Part shown: piece by piece, positions 6,871 through 15,122 of the stretch
How positions within the stretch are numbered: position 1 is the first letter of the stretch
Layout: each line of letters starts with the position of its first letter
Origin: Ruminococcus flavefaciens
GTDB lineage: Bacteria; Bacillota; Clostridia; Oscillospirales; Ruminococcaceae
Reading direction: 5' to 3'
Assembly (NCBI GenBank): GCA_902777125.1
Contig: CACYSQ010000003.1
Coordinates: 1 to 64,000, forward strand
DNA: 64,000 bases
Translations under genes and position numbers: made by a program
Notes under the pieces: generated by a model
Told to the model about the DNA's origin: nothing
Seen by the model: only the letters and a program-made list of their open reading frames with translations
Databases searched by the model: none

Positions 6871-8286
6871 ATGGATTTTCAGTCTTTTGTTGACAGCATA
6901 CCTACCGCTGCCTGCGTTATTTCCATAGAAAAGCTCGATGACGGAAAATACGGAAAGGTCCGCATAGTGACCGGCAACCGTCTGTATATAGATACTATCG
7001 AGAATCCGGCATCCAATCTCGCGATGCTTTCGAGGACCTTTGTCCCGAACAGCGAGTATACCAACTACCTCAACCGTGATCTCAATTTCGAGAACGCCTG
7101 CTACAATGCTGCCGTCATGAAGAAATGTCTGCATTCGTATGCACACCCGGACAGGTTCGATGTATGGTTCAACATGACCTTTCTGCCTCTGTACCCTGAT
7201 AAAGGGAATATCTGCTATTGTATGTACATAATGGAGATCAGCTTCAAGCCGGACGCAAAGCGTATGTCCACCATTTCTGCGGATATCGCTTCCGCCGTTC
7301 TGGAGACCTGTATCAAGCTGAGAAGCCCGGAGAATTTCAAGGAGACCATGACTTCGATATGCAAGGATATCCGCGATCTCTGCGATTCCGAGCACTGCTG
7401 TATCCTCATGATGGATACCGAAAAACGGAAATGCTCCGTTCTCTGCGAGGCTTTCTCTAAGGACACGAAGCTGCTTCCCATGGAGCACTACGTTGACGAT
7501 GCTTTTTACGATATCGCTGATTCGTGGAAGGCTACCATTGCCGGAAGCAACTGCCTCATCGTCAAGAACGAGCATGATATGGAGGTCGTGAAGGAACGCA
7601 ATCCCATTTGGTACGAATCTATTACAAGCGCCGGCGGAAAGTCTATCGTACTGTTCCCGCTGCTGTTCAAGAACGAACTTCTCGGCTATATATGGGCGAT
7701 AAATTTCAGTGCCGATGCAGCTGATACTATCAAGGAAACTCTTTCGCTCACGACCTTTATCCTTGCATCTGAGCTTTACAGCTTCCGAATGATGGAAAAG
7801 CTGCACATACTCAGCTCTACAGATATGCTCACCTCAGTCATGAACCGCAACGAGATGAACAATTTCGTCGATGCGCTGTCTCAGAGCAATTCCGGAAAGT
7901 CCGTCGGCGTTATCTTTGCCGACCTGAATGGTCTCAAGACTGTCAACGACTCAATGGGTCACAATGCCGGAGACCAGCTCCTGAAGGACGCCGCGAACGC
8001 TCTGCGTGAGGTCTTTGCGGTGCATGAGATATTCCGTGCCGGCGGAGACGAATTCGTTGTGATGCTCACCGCTGTGACCGAGGGCGAGCTCCGCGAAAAG
8101 GTCAGCCGTCTGAAAGAAGCCGAAAAGCATTACCCCAACCTTTCCTTTGCGTTAGGTGCGGTCTATGAAGGCGATGTCAGAAATATCCGCCTTGCACTTC
8201 ACTGTGCTGACGAGAAGATGTATGCTGACAAGAAGCATTATTACGAGCTGCACCCTGAACGCAAACGTTCACCTGCACAGAAATGA
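6871..8286 (+). CDS. Diguanylate cyclase with PAS- and GAF-like sensor regions
   Basis: This 471-residue cytosolic protein has an N-terminal PAS-like region (about 5-125), a GAF-like region (about 135-300) and a GGDEF domain (about 310-465). The active-site motif GGDEF is intact at 391-395, and FADLNGLKTVND and AGDQLL are also conserved, so it should make cyclic-di-GMP from two GTP. I see no RxxD inhibitory site just before GGDEF, so product inhibition is unlikely. No membrane helices are visible. The next gene, 60 bases downstream on the same strand, is an HD-GYP phosphodiesterase of the same signalling system; the pair probably shares one transcript. Confidence 0.9.
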   Translation: MDFQSFVDSIPTAACVISIEKLDDGKYGKVRIVTGNRLYIDTIENPASNLAMLSRTFVPNSEYTNYLNRDLNFENACYNAAVMKKCLHSYAHPDRFDVWFNMTFLPLYPDKGNICYCMYIMEISFKPDAKRMSTISADIASAVLETCIKLRSPENFKETMTSICKDIRDLCDSEHCCILMMDTEKRKCSVLCEAFSKDTKLLPMEHYVDDAFYDIADSWKATIAGSNCLIVKNEHDMEVVKERNPIWYESITSAGGKSIVLFPLLFKNELLGYIWAINFSADAADTIKETLSLTTFILASELYSFRMMEKLHILSSTDMLTSVMNRNEMNNFVDALSQSNSGKSVGVIFADLNGLKTVNDSMGHNAGDQLLKDAANALREVFAVHEIFRAGGDEFVVMLTAVTEGELREKVSRLKEAEKHYPNLSFALGAVYEGDVRNIRLALHCADEKMYADKKHYYELHPERKRSPAQK

Positions 8287-8346
8287 TATGATATTTACAG
8301 TCCCGGTCGCCGGGGAAAGACTTAACAGAGGGGAGTTGAACTTGTC

Positions 8347-10743
8347 TTGCTGGAAACGTTGAAGGAATACCAGCTCAACATCATGCTGGCGTTCAGCATG
8401 ATCTGCGGTATGCTGGCGTTCTTCGTTGCTATAACAAAGCCCCTTTCGCCATCGCGAAAAAGGATACTGCTTTCTTTGGAACTTTGCTCGATGTTCCTGC
8501 TCTCATTCGACCGTTTTGCCTATTTCTTCCGTGGGAAAGAAGACAATACCGCTTTCTGGATGGTCCGGATAAGCAATTTCATGGTGTATCTGCTGATATT
8601 GGCAGTTATACTTATCTTCACTTTCTATATCATTGATTTTTACTGTCATGAGGGAGGCGCTGAGAGTCCGCCTTTCCGGCTGAAGCTTGCGTGTATAATG
8701 TGCGTGATAGGCGCAGTGCTGCTTATCATTTCGCAGTTTACGGGCTTCTACTATACATTTGACGACCAGAACTGCTATCAGAGGTCGGACGGCTTCATAA
8801 TATGCTATATCTTCCCGATGATAGTTCTTGCGCTCGACCTCTCAGTTATCCTCCAGAATTTCAGGCGCTTCCGGAAGCTGATATACATATCGCTGCTCAT
8901 GTTTTCGATAGCACCGATCGTTTCCTCGATAGCACAGATATTCCTCTACGGCTTGTCTCTCACGAACGTTACCCTCGTTGGACTCGCTATCCTGCTCTAT
9001 ATTTTCTCGCTCATCGACATGAACGATATGGTCGAACGTGCGAACCGGCGTGAGGTCGAAGTTATCCGTGAAGAGCAGCATAATATCCGTGTCATGTTCG
9101 AGCAGACCGCTGCTGCTCTCGCAAACGCTATTGATGCCAAGGACAAGTACACTCACGGCCATTCACGCCGTGTTGCGGAGTATTCCGTTAAGATCGCGAA
9201 ATACGTCGGAAAGTCCGAGAAGGAGATAAATGAGCTCTACTTTGCTGCTCTCCTCCACGACGTCGGAAAAATAGGAATAAGCGACAGCATCATCAACAAG
9301 GAGGGCAAGCTCACTGACGAGGAGTTCGCTGCTATAAAAACACACCCTGTCATCGGAATGCAGATACTCTCCGGCATAAGCCAGTCGCCCTACCTCAGCA
9401 TCGGCGCTCACTATCACCACGAACGCTATGACGGCAGAGGCTATCCTGAAGGACTGAAGGGCGAGGATATCCCCGATATCGCGCGTATCATCGCCGTTGC
9501 GGACGCCTATGATGCTATGACCTCCAAGAGAAGCTACCGTGACCCTATCCCTCAGCAGCTCGTCCGCGAGGAGTTCGTAAAGGGTACCGGAACACAGTTC
9601 GATCCCTATTACGCGAAGATAATGCTCCACCTTATCGACCTCGATTCCGAGTATACGATGAAGGAACGCGAAGAGATAAAGGACAGTGAGAGCATAAAGT
9701 CACTCGTCTGCGGCGCTTACCGTGCAGTAAGGTCAGACGGCATTCTCCTTACCAATACCATCACGCGTATACGTCTCAGCAGCTACATGGACGACAGCCG
9801 CGATGATATCAATATCCCTTCATTCATTCTCTTCGATTCACTCGACGGACATATCCATGACGATGAACGCAAACAGCGCGATCTCGTTTACTTTGAGTAT
9901 GCCTCCGTCCGTGCCGACGGTATGGTTCAGATTACAGGTGCTCGAAACGTCCAGACCACCGTTAATGAGACCATAGGTGCGGCAGCAGAGGCAAAGGCTG
10001 TTCTGTATGAGAAGGTCAGCTATGCTGTTGAAGCGGTCCGCTGCAAGGACCATGTCCGCATAAAGCTCGCAAACCAGTTCCGTTCGCATGAGATAATCAT
10101 TGCGCTTCCGGACAGCACAAGGTTCTGCTATCTCGCTATTACCGGCGAGCAATGCACGATAGCTCCTATCGACATAACCAAGACTAATGTCAAGGTAAGT
10201 GCGGACGAAATACCGCGTATCGCCGAGGAGATAAGCTATATCAAAAACGAACCTGTCGGCGATATCCCGAATGTTCAGGTCGATGGCTGGCGCTCGGATT
10301 CGACCGAGGGCATCGAGGTCACGGACGACATGACTATCCGGTTCCACGCGATGAGCCTTCCGACAGCCCGCCTTGTATGGCACTGTCCGTTTGCACTGCT
10401 CTATTCGTCAGACGACGGGGAAACGGACGGAAAGAACTACCGTGAGCTCACCGTTATCCGTCTCGACGGCGAGGGCTGGGAGGAGGACGACGATGCCGAC
10501 AACAAGGTCTACGTCAATAAGCTCGAGGACTTCACGGACTGGAACAGCTTCAAGGAAAGGAACAAGGAAGGTCAGGAATGTGAGCTGCATTACCACCTCG
10601 GCGAGAACAGTATCACTATCGAGACTGAATACTGCGGCTTGTATATACGTTCCGTGACGACGGTAACGGACAGCATCGGCAAGGTTTTCACCGCCCTGAC
10701 CGGCGATCAGTGCGCGATAACCGACATTCACATCTTGCGTTAG
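8347..10743 (+). CDS. Membrane HD-GYP phosphodiesterase with a C-terminal unknown region
   Basis: A 798-residue protein. Residues 10-225 form about seven hydrophobic helices (a 7TM-like sensor), followed by a short coiled linker (228-262) and an HD-GYP domain (about 255-430) with the key motifs HDVGKIG (304-310) and HHERYDGRGYP (357-367). It should hydrolyse cyclic-di-GMP. The last ~360 residues are unlike standard HD-GYP proteins: they look beta-rich and contain two related segments ending AITGEQCTIAPI and ALTGDQCAITDI, perhaps two lectin/laminin-G-like folds. The start is TTG at 8347 with GAGGGGAG 11 bases before it; this is the least certain part of the call. Confidence 0.88.
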   Translation: MLETLKEYQLNIMLAFSMICGMLAFFVAITKPLSPSRKRILLSLELCSMFLLSFDRFAYFFRGKEDNTAFWMVRISNFMVYLLILAVILIFTFYIIDFYCHEGGAESPPFRLKLACIMCVIGAVLLIISQFTGFYYTFDDQNCYQRSDGFIICYIFPMIVLALDLSVILQNFRRFRKLIYISLLMFSIAPIVSSIAQIFLYGLSLTNVTLVGLAILLYIFSLIDMNDMVERANRREVEVIREEQHNIRVMFEQTAAALANAIDAKDKYTHGHSRRVAEYSVKIAKYVGKSEKEINELYFAALLHDVGKIGISDSIINKEGKLTDEEFAAIKTHPVIGMQILSGISQSPYLSIGAHYHHERYDGRGYPEGLKGEDIPDIARIIAVADAYDAMTSKRSYRDPIPQQLVREEFVKGTGTQFDPYYAKIMLHLIDLDSEYTMKEREEIKDSESIKSLVCGAYRAVRSDGILLTNTITRIRLSSYMDDSRDDINIPSFILFDSLDGHIHDDERKQRDLVYFEYASVRADGMVQITGARNVQTTVNETIGAAAEAKAVLYEKVSYAVEAVRCKDHVRIKLANQFRSHEIIIALPDSTRFCYLAITGEQCTIAPIDITKTNVKVSADEIPRIAEEISYIKNEPVGDIPNVQVDGWRSDSTEGIEVTDDMTIRFHAMSLPTARLVWHCPFALLYSSDDGETDGKNYRELTVIRLDGEGWEEDDDADNKVYVNKLEDFTDWNSFKERNKEGQECELHYHLGENSITIETEYCGLYIRSVTTVTDSIGKVFTALTGDQCAITDIHILR

Positions 10744-10793
10744 ACCCATGTTCAGAACCGTTTTATTATGTTTTGATATTCAAGCACAAAAAA

Positions 10794-10825
10794 TCCGGAA
10801 GCTTTTTTGCTTCCGGACATTTTTA
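10794..10825. terminator. Bidirectional terminator between convergent cyclic-di-GMP genes
   Basis: A 9-bp stem (TCCGGAAGC / GCTTCCGGA) with a 6-base loop has T-rich tails on both strands (ATTTTTA on plus, TTTTTTG on minus). It ends both the HD-GYP gene and the convergent LacI-like/GGDEF gene. Confidence 0.85.
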
Positions 10826-10869
10826 TACCATTTTGAAAAGCTGAGAGCTCTGCGGTCACACTGCTGGTG

Positions 10870-12819
10870 TCATTTTTTTCTGAGATACCGAGAGGTCTTC
10901 TTGCGCTTTTTGCGCTCATACATGAGCTGATCCGCCTGCGAAATAAGTGAGAACAGCTTTGTGTCAGGTTCGACCGTGGTTACGAGAGTACCGATGCTTG
11001 CATCTATCCTGTAGGGCTTATCAATAACACTGTTCAGCGTCTCAAGGCGCTTTCTGAATGCGAGCTCGAAAGGCTCGATATCGTCGGAAGTTCCGCCTTT
11101 TCCGAAGATAATGAATTCATCGCCGCCGAAACGCGCACATATCCTTCCGCCGCGGCTGCAATCGCTGATAACGGAGGCAAGCCTTTGCAGGGCAAAATCG
11201 CCCTCCTTATGACCGTAGCAGTCATTAATGTCCTTCAGACCGTCCATATCAATGAAGGATATCATGATCTGAGAACCCTCATCTGCACACCTCTGGAACA
11301 CTGAATTGGCATTGCGTATAAAGCCGTTTCTGTTGTATATCGAGCACAGCGGATCAATGACATAGAGCTTATCGAGCTCGTCAATAACGCTGTTGAGGTG
11401 GAGAAGCTTGCGGATATTCTCGATAGAGTTGCTGACATTCATCATGACGGAGTGGCACACAAGGCTCTTCATCGGGAAATCTCCGTTTGAGAGTATGTAG
11501 TAGCCGAGGCAGCGCTCACGGAAGTGAAGCGGCAGGAAGAAGCTTATGTTGCCGCCTGTTGTGAATGGCTTCGGGAAGATATCCTCCGAATTGAACGAGG
11601 ATACCGAGCTGACCTCATTGCCGTCCCATATGAATGGGGCGCTCATTTTCTTAGTGTAGCCGTGTACCTGATAATCGCGGTCCTTGCATCTCGACCACTT
11701 GTCCGCATATGCACCCTCCCAGTCTGAGCAGAGGCAAATGCTGCCCTGACGGCAGTCGGTCCTTGACATGAACTTGCCGATAATATTGATATTTTCATCA
11801 GCGCTCTCGGTCTCAGCGACCTCGGAGGTCATCTTATTGAGCAGGAAAATATCGTTCTTGCACTGCTCGATGAACTTGTACGCGCTCTTCTTGTAGATCT
11901 TTATCCCCTCAAAGGAATCGGCAGTTTTTACACAGCCGCAGCTCTCTGAGAAGACCGGCTCTGATCTCAGGACTATCTCCTTATCGAATTTCTCGCCCTC
12001 GGAAAGCCTTATGATAAGCTCACAGGCCTTGTATCCAGCCTCCCTGAGAGGACGCGATACCGTTGTAAGTGCGGGACAGTAATGGCTTGCATTGTAGGTA
12101 TTGTCGAACCCGGTCACTATAACATCATCGGGAACGGTATATCCGTATTTTTCGAGTGTGGTAACGGCAGCAAGCGCCATTGCATCATTTGCACATATTA
12201 TCGCATCAGGGAGAGACAGACCTGACGCTATGAGCTCCTCAACGGCTAAGGCGCCGTCCTTTGAGCGGAATTCGCCGAAAAAGGTCCTCCGCTCATCGAC
12301 CTCGACCTCATGCTCCCTCATGACATCAAGAAACGCCCTGTAACGCTCGGCAGCCTCCTGATTGGCAAGCGGACCCGATATAAAGTTCACTGTCTTCGCA
12401 TTGTGGACCTCGAGGACATGACGTACTATCTCGCGCATAGCCTCGGAATTGTCTATCCTGATATTGTAGAAATCCGGATAGTCATCGCAGTCGAGCACAG
12501 CAACTGGTATACCGGAAGACTTCACCTTAGCGATGATCCTCTCCCTCTCGACAGGATCGCAGATCGTATTTGTAAGAAGTACAACGCCGTCAAATTTGCT
12601 GTAATTCACAAGCTCGTATATATTGTATTCGCCGACATCGAAGAGGCTGTCTCTCATGACACCGCCGAACGAAGAAAAACAGGAAACATTGGCATTCTCC
12701 GTGCGGGCACACTCTGCAACTCCCCCTATGACCTCGCTCTGGTATTCTTCATCGAGACCGGCTACGATAACTGCTATCTCTTTTATCTTTTTTTCAGTCA
12801 CTATATCACATCCAGTCAT
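10870..12819 (-). CDS. LacI-like sensor fused to a GGDEF diguanylate cyclase
   Basis: A 649-residue protein without signal peptide or membrane helices. Residues 13-285 are the periplasmic-binding-protein fold of LacI/GalR regulators (IAVIVAGLDEEYQSEVIGGV, FDGVVLL, DAIICANDAMALAAVTTLEKYG, PDDVIVTGFDNTY), but there is no DNA-binding helix-turn-helix. A GAF-like middle region (about 310-480) leads to a GGDEF domain with GGDEF intact at 565-569 and no RxxD inhibitory site. The likely role is a cytosolic sugar-sensing cyclase. The start is uncertain: ATG 12819 has no strong ribosome-binding site, and a GTG seven codons later is possible. A paralogous C-terminal fragment lies at 5751-5970. Confidence 0.88.
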   Translation of the reverse strand: MTGCDIVTEKKIKEIAVIVAGLDEEYQSEVIGGVAECARTENANVSCFSSFGGVMRDSLFDVGEYNIYELVNYSKFDGVVLLTNTICDPVERERIIAKVKSSGIPVAVLDCDDYPDFYNIRIDNSEAMREIVRHVLEVHNAKTVNFISGPLANQEAAERYRAFLDVMREHEVEVDERRTFFGEFRSKDGALAVEELIASGLSLPDAIICANDAMALAAVTTLEKYGYTVPDDVIVTGFDNTYNASHYCPALTTVSRPLREAGYKACELIIRLSEGEKFDKEIVLRSEPVFSESCGCVKTADSFEGIKIYKKSAYKFIEQCKNDIFLLNKMTSEVAETESADENINIIGKFMSRTDCRQGSICLCSDWEGAYADKWSRCKDRDYQVHGYTKKMSAPFIWDGNEVSSVSSFNSEDIFPKPFTTGGNISFFLPLHFRERCLGYYILSNGDFPMKSLVCHSVMMNVSNSIENIRKLLHLNSVIDELDKLYVIDPLCSIYNRNGFIRNANSVFQRCADEGSQIMISFIDMDGLKDINDCYGHKEGDFALQRLASVISDCSRGGRICARFGGDEFIIFGKGGTSDDIEPFELAFRKRLETLNSVIDKPYRIDASIGTLVTTVEPDTKLFSLISQADQLMYERKKRKKTSRYLRKK

Positions 12820-12869
12820 AAAGTCCAGATATTAACCCGTTCCCCCGGACAAATTTACTCACAATAGAT

Positions 12870-12898
12870 ATTATACCACATATTCTTGTGAAAATCAA
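12870..12898 (-). promoter_or_regulatory. Promoter of the LacI-like/GGDEF gene
   Basis: Minus strand: TTGATT (12893-12898), 17-base spacer, perfect TATAAT (12870-12875), about 50 bases upstream of the predicted start. Confidence 0.8.
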
Positions 12899-12941
12899 CT
12901 AAAATTTTATAGTTTTTTAGTTTTTTCGCAGTCCGGCACAT

Positions 12942-14537
12942 TCACCTCCGGAGAAGCGTTACCCTCTCGGCTATTTCACGGAAAACCGGAGCTGCTGCCT
13001 TGTTGCCGTAGCCGCCGTCCTCGACCAAGACCGTCACTGCATATTCCGGTTCATCGGCAGGGAAAAATCCGGTTATCCATGCGTGGCAGAGCTCCTCGCC
13101 GTCCTTGCCGAATCTCCCGGTCTGTGCGGTGGAGGTCTTTGCGCCAACGGAGACTATCTCAGAACGTGCATTTGATTCGCGGTTATCACGGACCGCTGCG
13201 GTCATCATCTGCCTGAGCAGACCGGCAGTCCTCGCGTCCATTACCCTTTCGGTCTGCGGTTTTTTCTCGCCGGAGACCTCACTTCCGTCAGCGGTCAACC
13301 CCTTTATGAGCCGCAGAGAAGGCATTATGCCGCCGTTTGCAATGGTACAGGTGAAGCGGTTTATCTGCAAGGGCGTCGCTGTGAGCCTTCCCTGACCGAA
13401 AGAGAAATTCGCAAGCTCTGCCGGAACTCTTAGCTCCCTGACTGTCGGAAGCACTCCGGCTGAACCAATGATGCCGGAACAGAGATAGTTCTCCCGCCCG
13501 AAGCCGAGCTCATGAGCCCTGCTGCGGAAACGTGCCGTGTCGAGCATCTGGCTGAGACTGATGAAGTAGGTGTTGCAGGAATTCGTCATCGCCCGGGACA
13601 TTGTCTGTTTACCGTGGCCGTCGAGCCTGTGGCAGTTGAAATTCTGTCCGCTGACGTTGATGCTTCCCTTGCAGTCGTAGACGATATCGCCCTTGTCCTC
13701 CTCGATGGCCTCGCAGGCAGTCACGAGCTTGAAAACCGAGCCGACGCCGTAGGAATAGAGACACCTGTTGATGAGAGGACTTGCCGGGTCGTCAAGCGCC
13801 TCTCCGATGCCTTCCGCGGTAAACTGCGGAAAGCTCGCCATTGCGAGGATATCCCCCGTTTTGACCTCCGAGACCACTACCGCCCCCTTTGGGATAGCAC
13901 TTCCGGCTTTTTCGCAGATGAGCTGGATATCCCTGTCGAGCGTGGTGACCACTCCCCTGTCCGCAGCAGAGCTCCGGGTGACGCTTTTACCGTCGCCTAT
14001 CATGACCCTCCCGAAGCCGTCAACCGAGTATACAACGCTGTTCTCTCCGCCCTCGCCGCGGAGTATCCTCTCGTAGGCACACTCTATCCCGGAAGCACCT
14101 GTTCCGTCCGAAATATAGCCGAGAACGTGCTGTGCAGACTGGCTTTCCCCATAGCGTACCGGAACTGAAAATACGGTCAGCGCGTCCGACTGCGGAGTAT
14201 CGCTGCGGCACTCGAAAACAAAGGGCTCTCCCCTGTCGAAGGCTTCGTTGAAGACTTCCCTGTCCACGGCATAAGGCTCTGTTTTACTGCGGTCGAGAGC
14301 CCTCGGAACGGCGATCGCTTCGTACCTGACACCGGCATTGCAGAGGGGCTTCATGTTCCGGTCGAAGATAGTCCCCTGACTGTCATCAGCCCTCACCGTG
14401 AGGAGGGAGCGTTCAGCCGCCGTGCTGACGTAAGCCTGCTTATAAGCTATCATGTAGTAGTTTGAAGCCACCACTGTGAACATGAGCAGGAAGCCGAAAG
14501 CAAGCATGAGCACGCCGTATTCGCCGCGTTTACGCAT
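12942..14537 (-). CDS. Penicillin-binding protein, class B-like transpeptidase
   Basis: About 531 residues: a short cytosolic tail, one membrane helix (LMLAFGFLLMFTVVASNYYMI), a dimerisation/linker region with GTIFDRN, and a transpeptidase domain with all three active-site motifs: SVFK (nucleophile Ser, SxxK), SCN (SxN) and KTSTAQTG (KTG box). It cross-links peptidoglycan outside the membrane and is the likely target of beta-lactams; the family resembles FtsI/PBP2 elongation or division enzymes, but I cannot say which. I chose the start at 14537 after GGAGGTG; an in-frame ATG at 14585 with AAGGGA is possible and would add 16 residues. The chosen ribosome-binding site lies inside a strong hairpin. 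Confidence 0.9.
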   Translation of the reverse strand: MRKRGEYGVLMLAFGFLLMFTVVASNYYMIAYKQAYVSTAAERSLLTVRADDSQGTIFDRNMKPLCNAGVRYEAIAVPRALDRSKTEPYAVDREVFNEAFDRGEPFVFECRSDTPQSDALTVFSVPVRYGESQSAQHVLGYISDGTGASGIECAYERILRGEGGENSVVYSVDGFGRVMIGDGKSVTRSSAADRGVVTTLDRDIQLICEKAGSAIPKGAVVVSEVKTGDILAMASFPQFTAEGIGEALDDPASPLINRCLYSYGVGSVFKLVTACEAIEEDKGDIVYDCKGSINVSGQNFNCHRLDGHGKQTMSRAMTNSCNTYFISLSQMLDTARFRSRAHELGFGRENYLCSGIIGSAGVLPTVRELRVPAELANFSFGQGRLTATPLQINRFTCTIANGGIMPSLRLIKGLTADGSEVSGEKKPQTERVMDARTAGLLRQMMTAAVRDNRESNARSEIVSVGAKTSTAQTGRFGKDGEELCHAWITGFFPADEPEYAVTVLVEDGGYGNKAAAPVFREIAERVTLLRR

Positions 14538-14543
14538 AAAAAT

Positions 14544-14574
14544 CACCTCCGGAGTATTGTTCCCTCCGGAGGTG
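14544..14574 (-). promoter_or_regulatory. Hairpin covering the PBP ribosome-binding site
   Basis: Perfect 11-bp arms (CACCTCCGGAG at 14544-14554, CTCCGGAGGTG at 14564-14574) with a 9-base loop lie right before the start at 14537; the GGAGGTG of the 3' arm (in minus-strand RNA) is the ribosome-binding site. When folded, the site would be hidden, so translation from 14537 could be controlled by RNA folding or by upstream ribosomes. Function is inference. Confidence 0.5.
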
Positions 14575-14636
14575 TACTTATTCATTGGCGTCCCTTTCAA
14601 TTCGGAATGGTTCTTGTTAACTGTACGGTAACCCGT

Positions 14637-14658
14637 GGGGCGATGTGGGCATCGCCCC
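14637..14658. repeat. REP-like palindrome (GGGGCGATG type)
   Basis: Perfect 9-bp arms (GGGGCGATG / CATCGCCCC) with a 4-base loop, flanked by CCGTG and CTAC, in the gap between dtd and the PBP gene. It belongs to the same style of short 'GGGGCG..CGCCCCTAC' palindromes found at 26664, 28387, 28450, 28502 and 29692 in this window. Confidence 0.7.
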
Positions 14659-14673
14659 CTACTTTCTGAACTC

Positions 14674-15120
14674 TCATATTTCCCGGCTGTCAAGGATAAT
14701 GGTGAACGGTCCGTCATTCAGCAGCGAGACCTTCATGTCCGCACCGAATATCCCGGTCTCAGCCTGACCGTATTTCTCACGGCAATAAGCCACGAAATAC
14801 TCGTACAGCCGATTGGCTTCATCAGGCTTTGCCGCCTGTATGAAATTGGGTCTCTTTCCCTTGCGGCAGTCGGCATACAGCGTGAACTGCGGCACTATGA
14901 GAAGTCCTCCGCCGACATCGCCGAGCGAGAGATTTATCTTGTCCTCACTGTCCGGGAATATCCTCAGTCCTATCATCTTGTCCGCGAGCCTGCGGCATTC
15001 GTCCTCGGTATCGCCCTCGCCTGCACCGAAAAGTACAAGGTAGCCCCTGCCTATCTCACCGGTAACGTTCCCGTCAACACGGACGCTTGCGGACGTCACC
15101 CTCTGCAAAACAAGTCTCAT
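14674..15120 (-). CDS. dtd: D-aminoacyl-tRNA deacylase
   Basis: The 148-residue protein is full length for Dtd and starts [17 protein letters not shown], a near-invariant opening. It has the active-site motif PQFTLYAD (SQFTL type) and the NDGPFT motif near the C-terminus. The enzyme removes D-amino acids wrongly attached to tRNA, and glycine from tRNA-Ala, in the cytosol. It starts 2 bases after the beta-galactosidase stop and is the last gene of the long housekeeping operon. Confidence 0.95.
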   Translation of the reverse strand: MRLVLQRVTSASVRVDGNVTGEIGRGYLVLFGAGEGDTEDECRRLADKMIGLRIFPDSEDKINLSLGDVGGGLLIVPQFTLYADCRKGKRPNFIQAAKPDEANRLYEYFVAYCREKYGQAETGIFGADMKVSLLNDGPFTIILDSREI

Positions 15121-15122
15121 GC

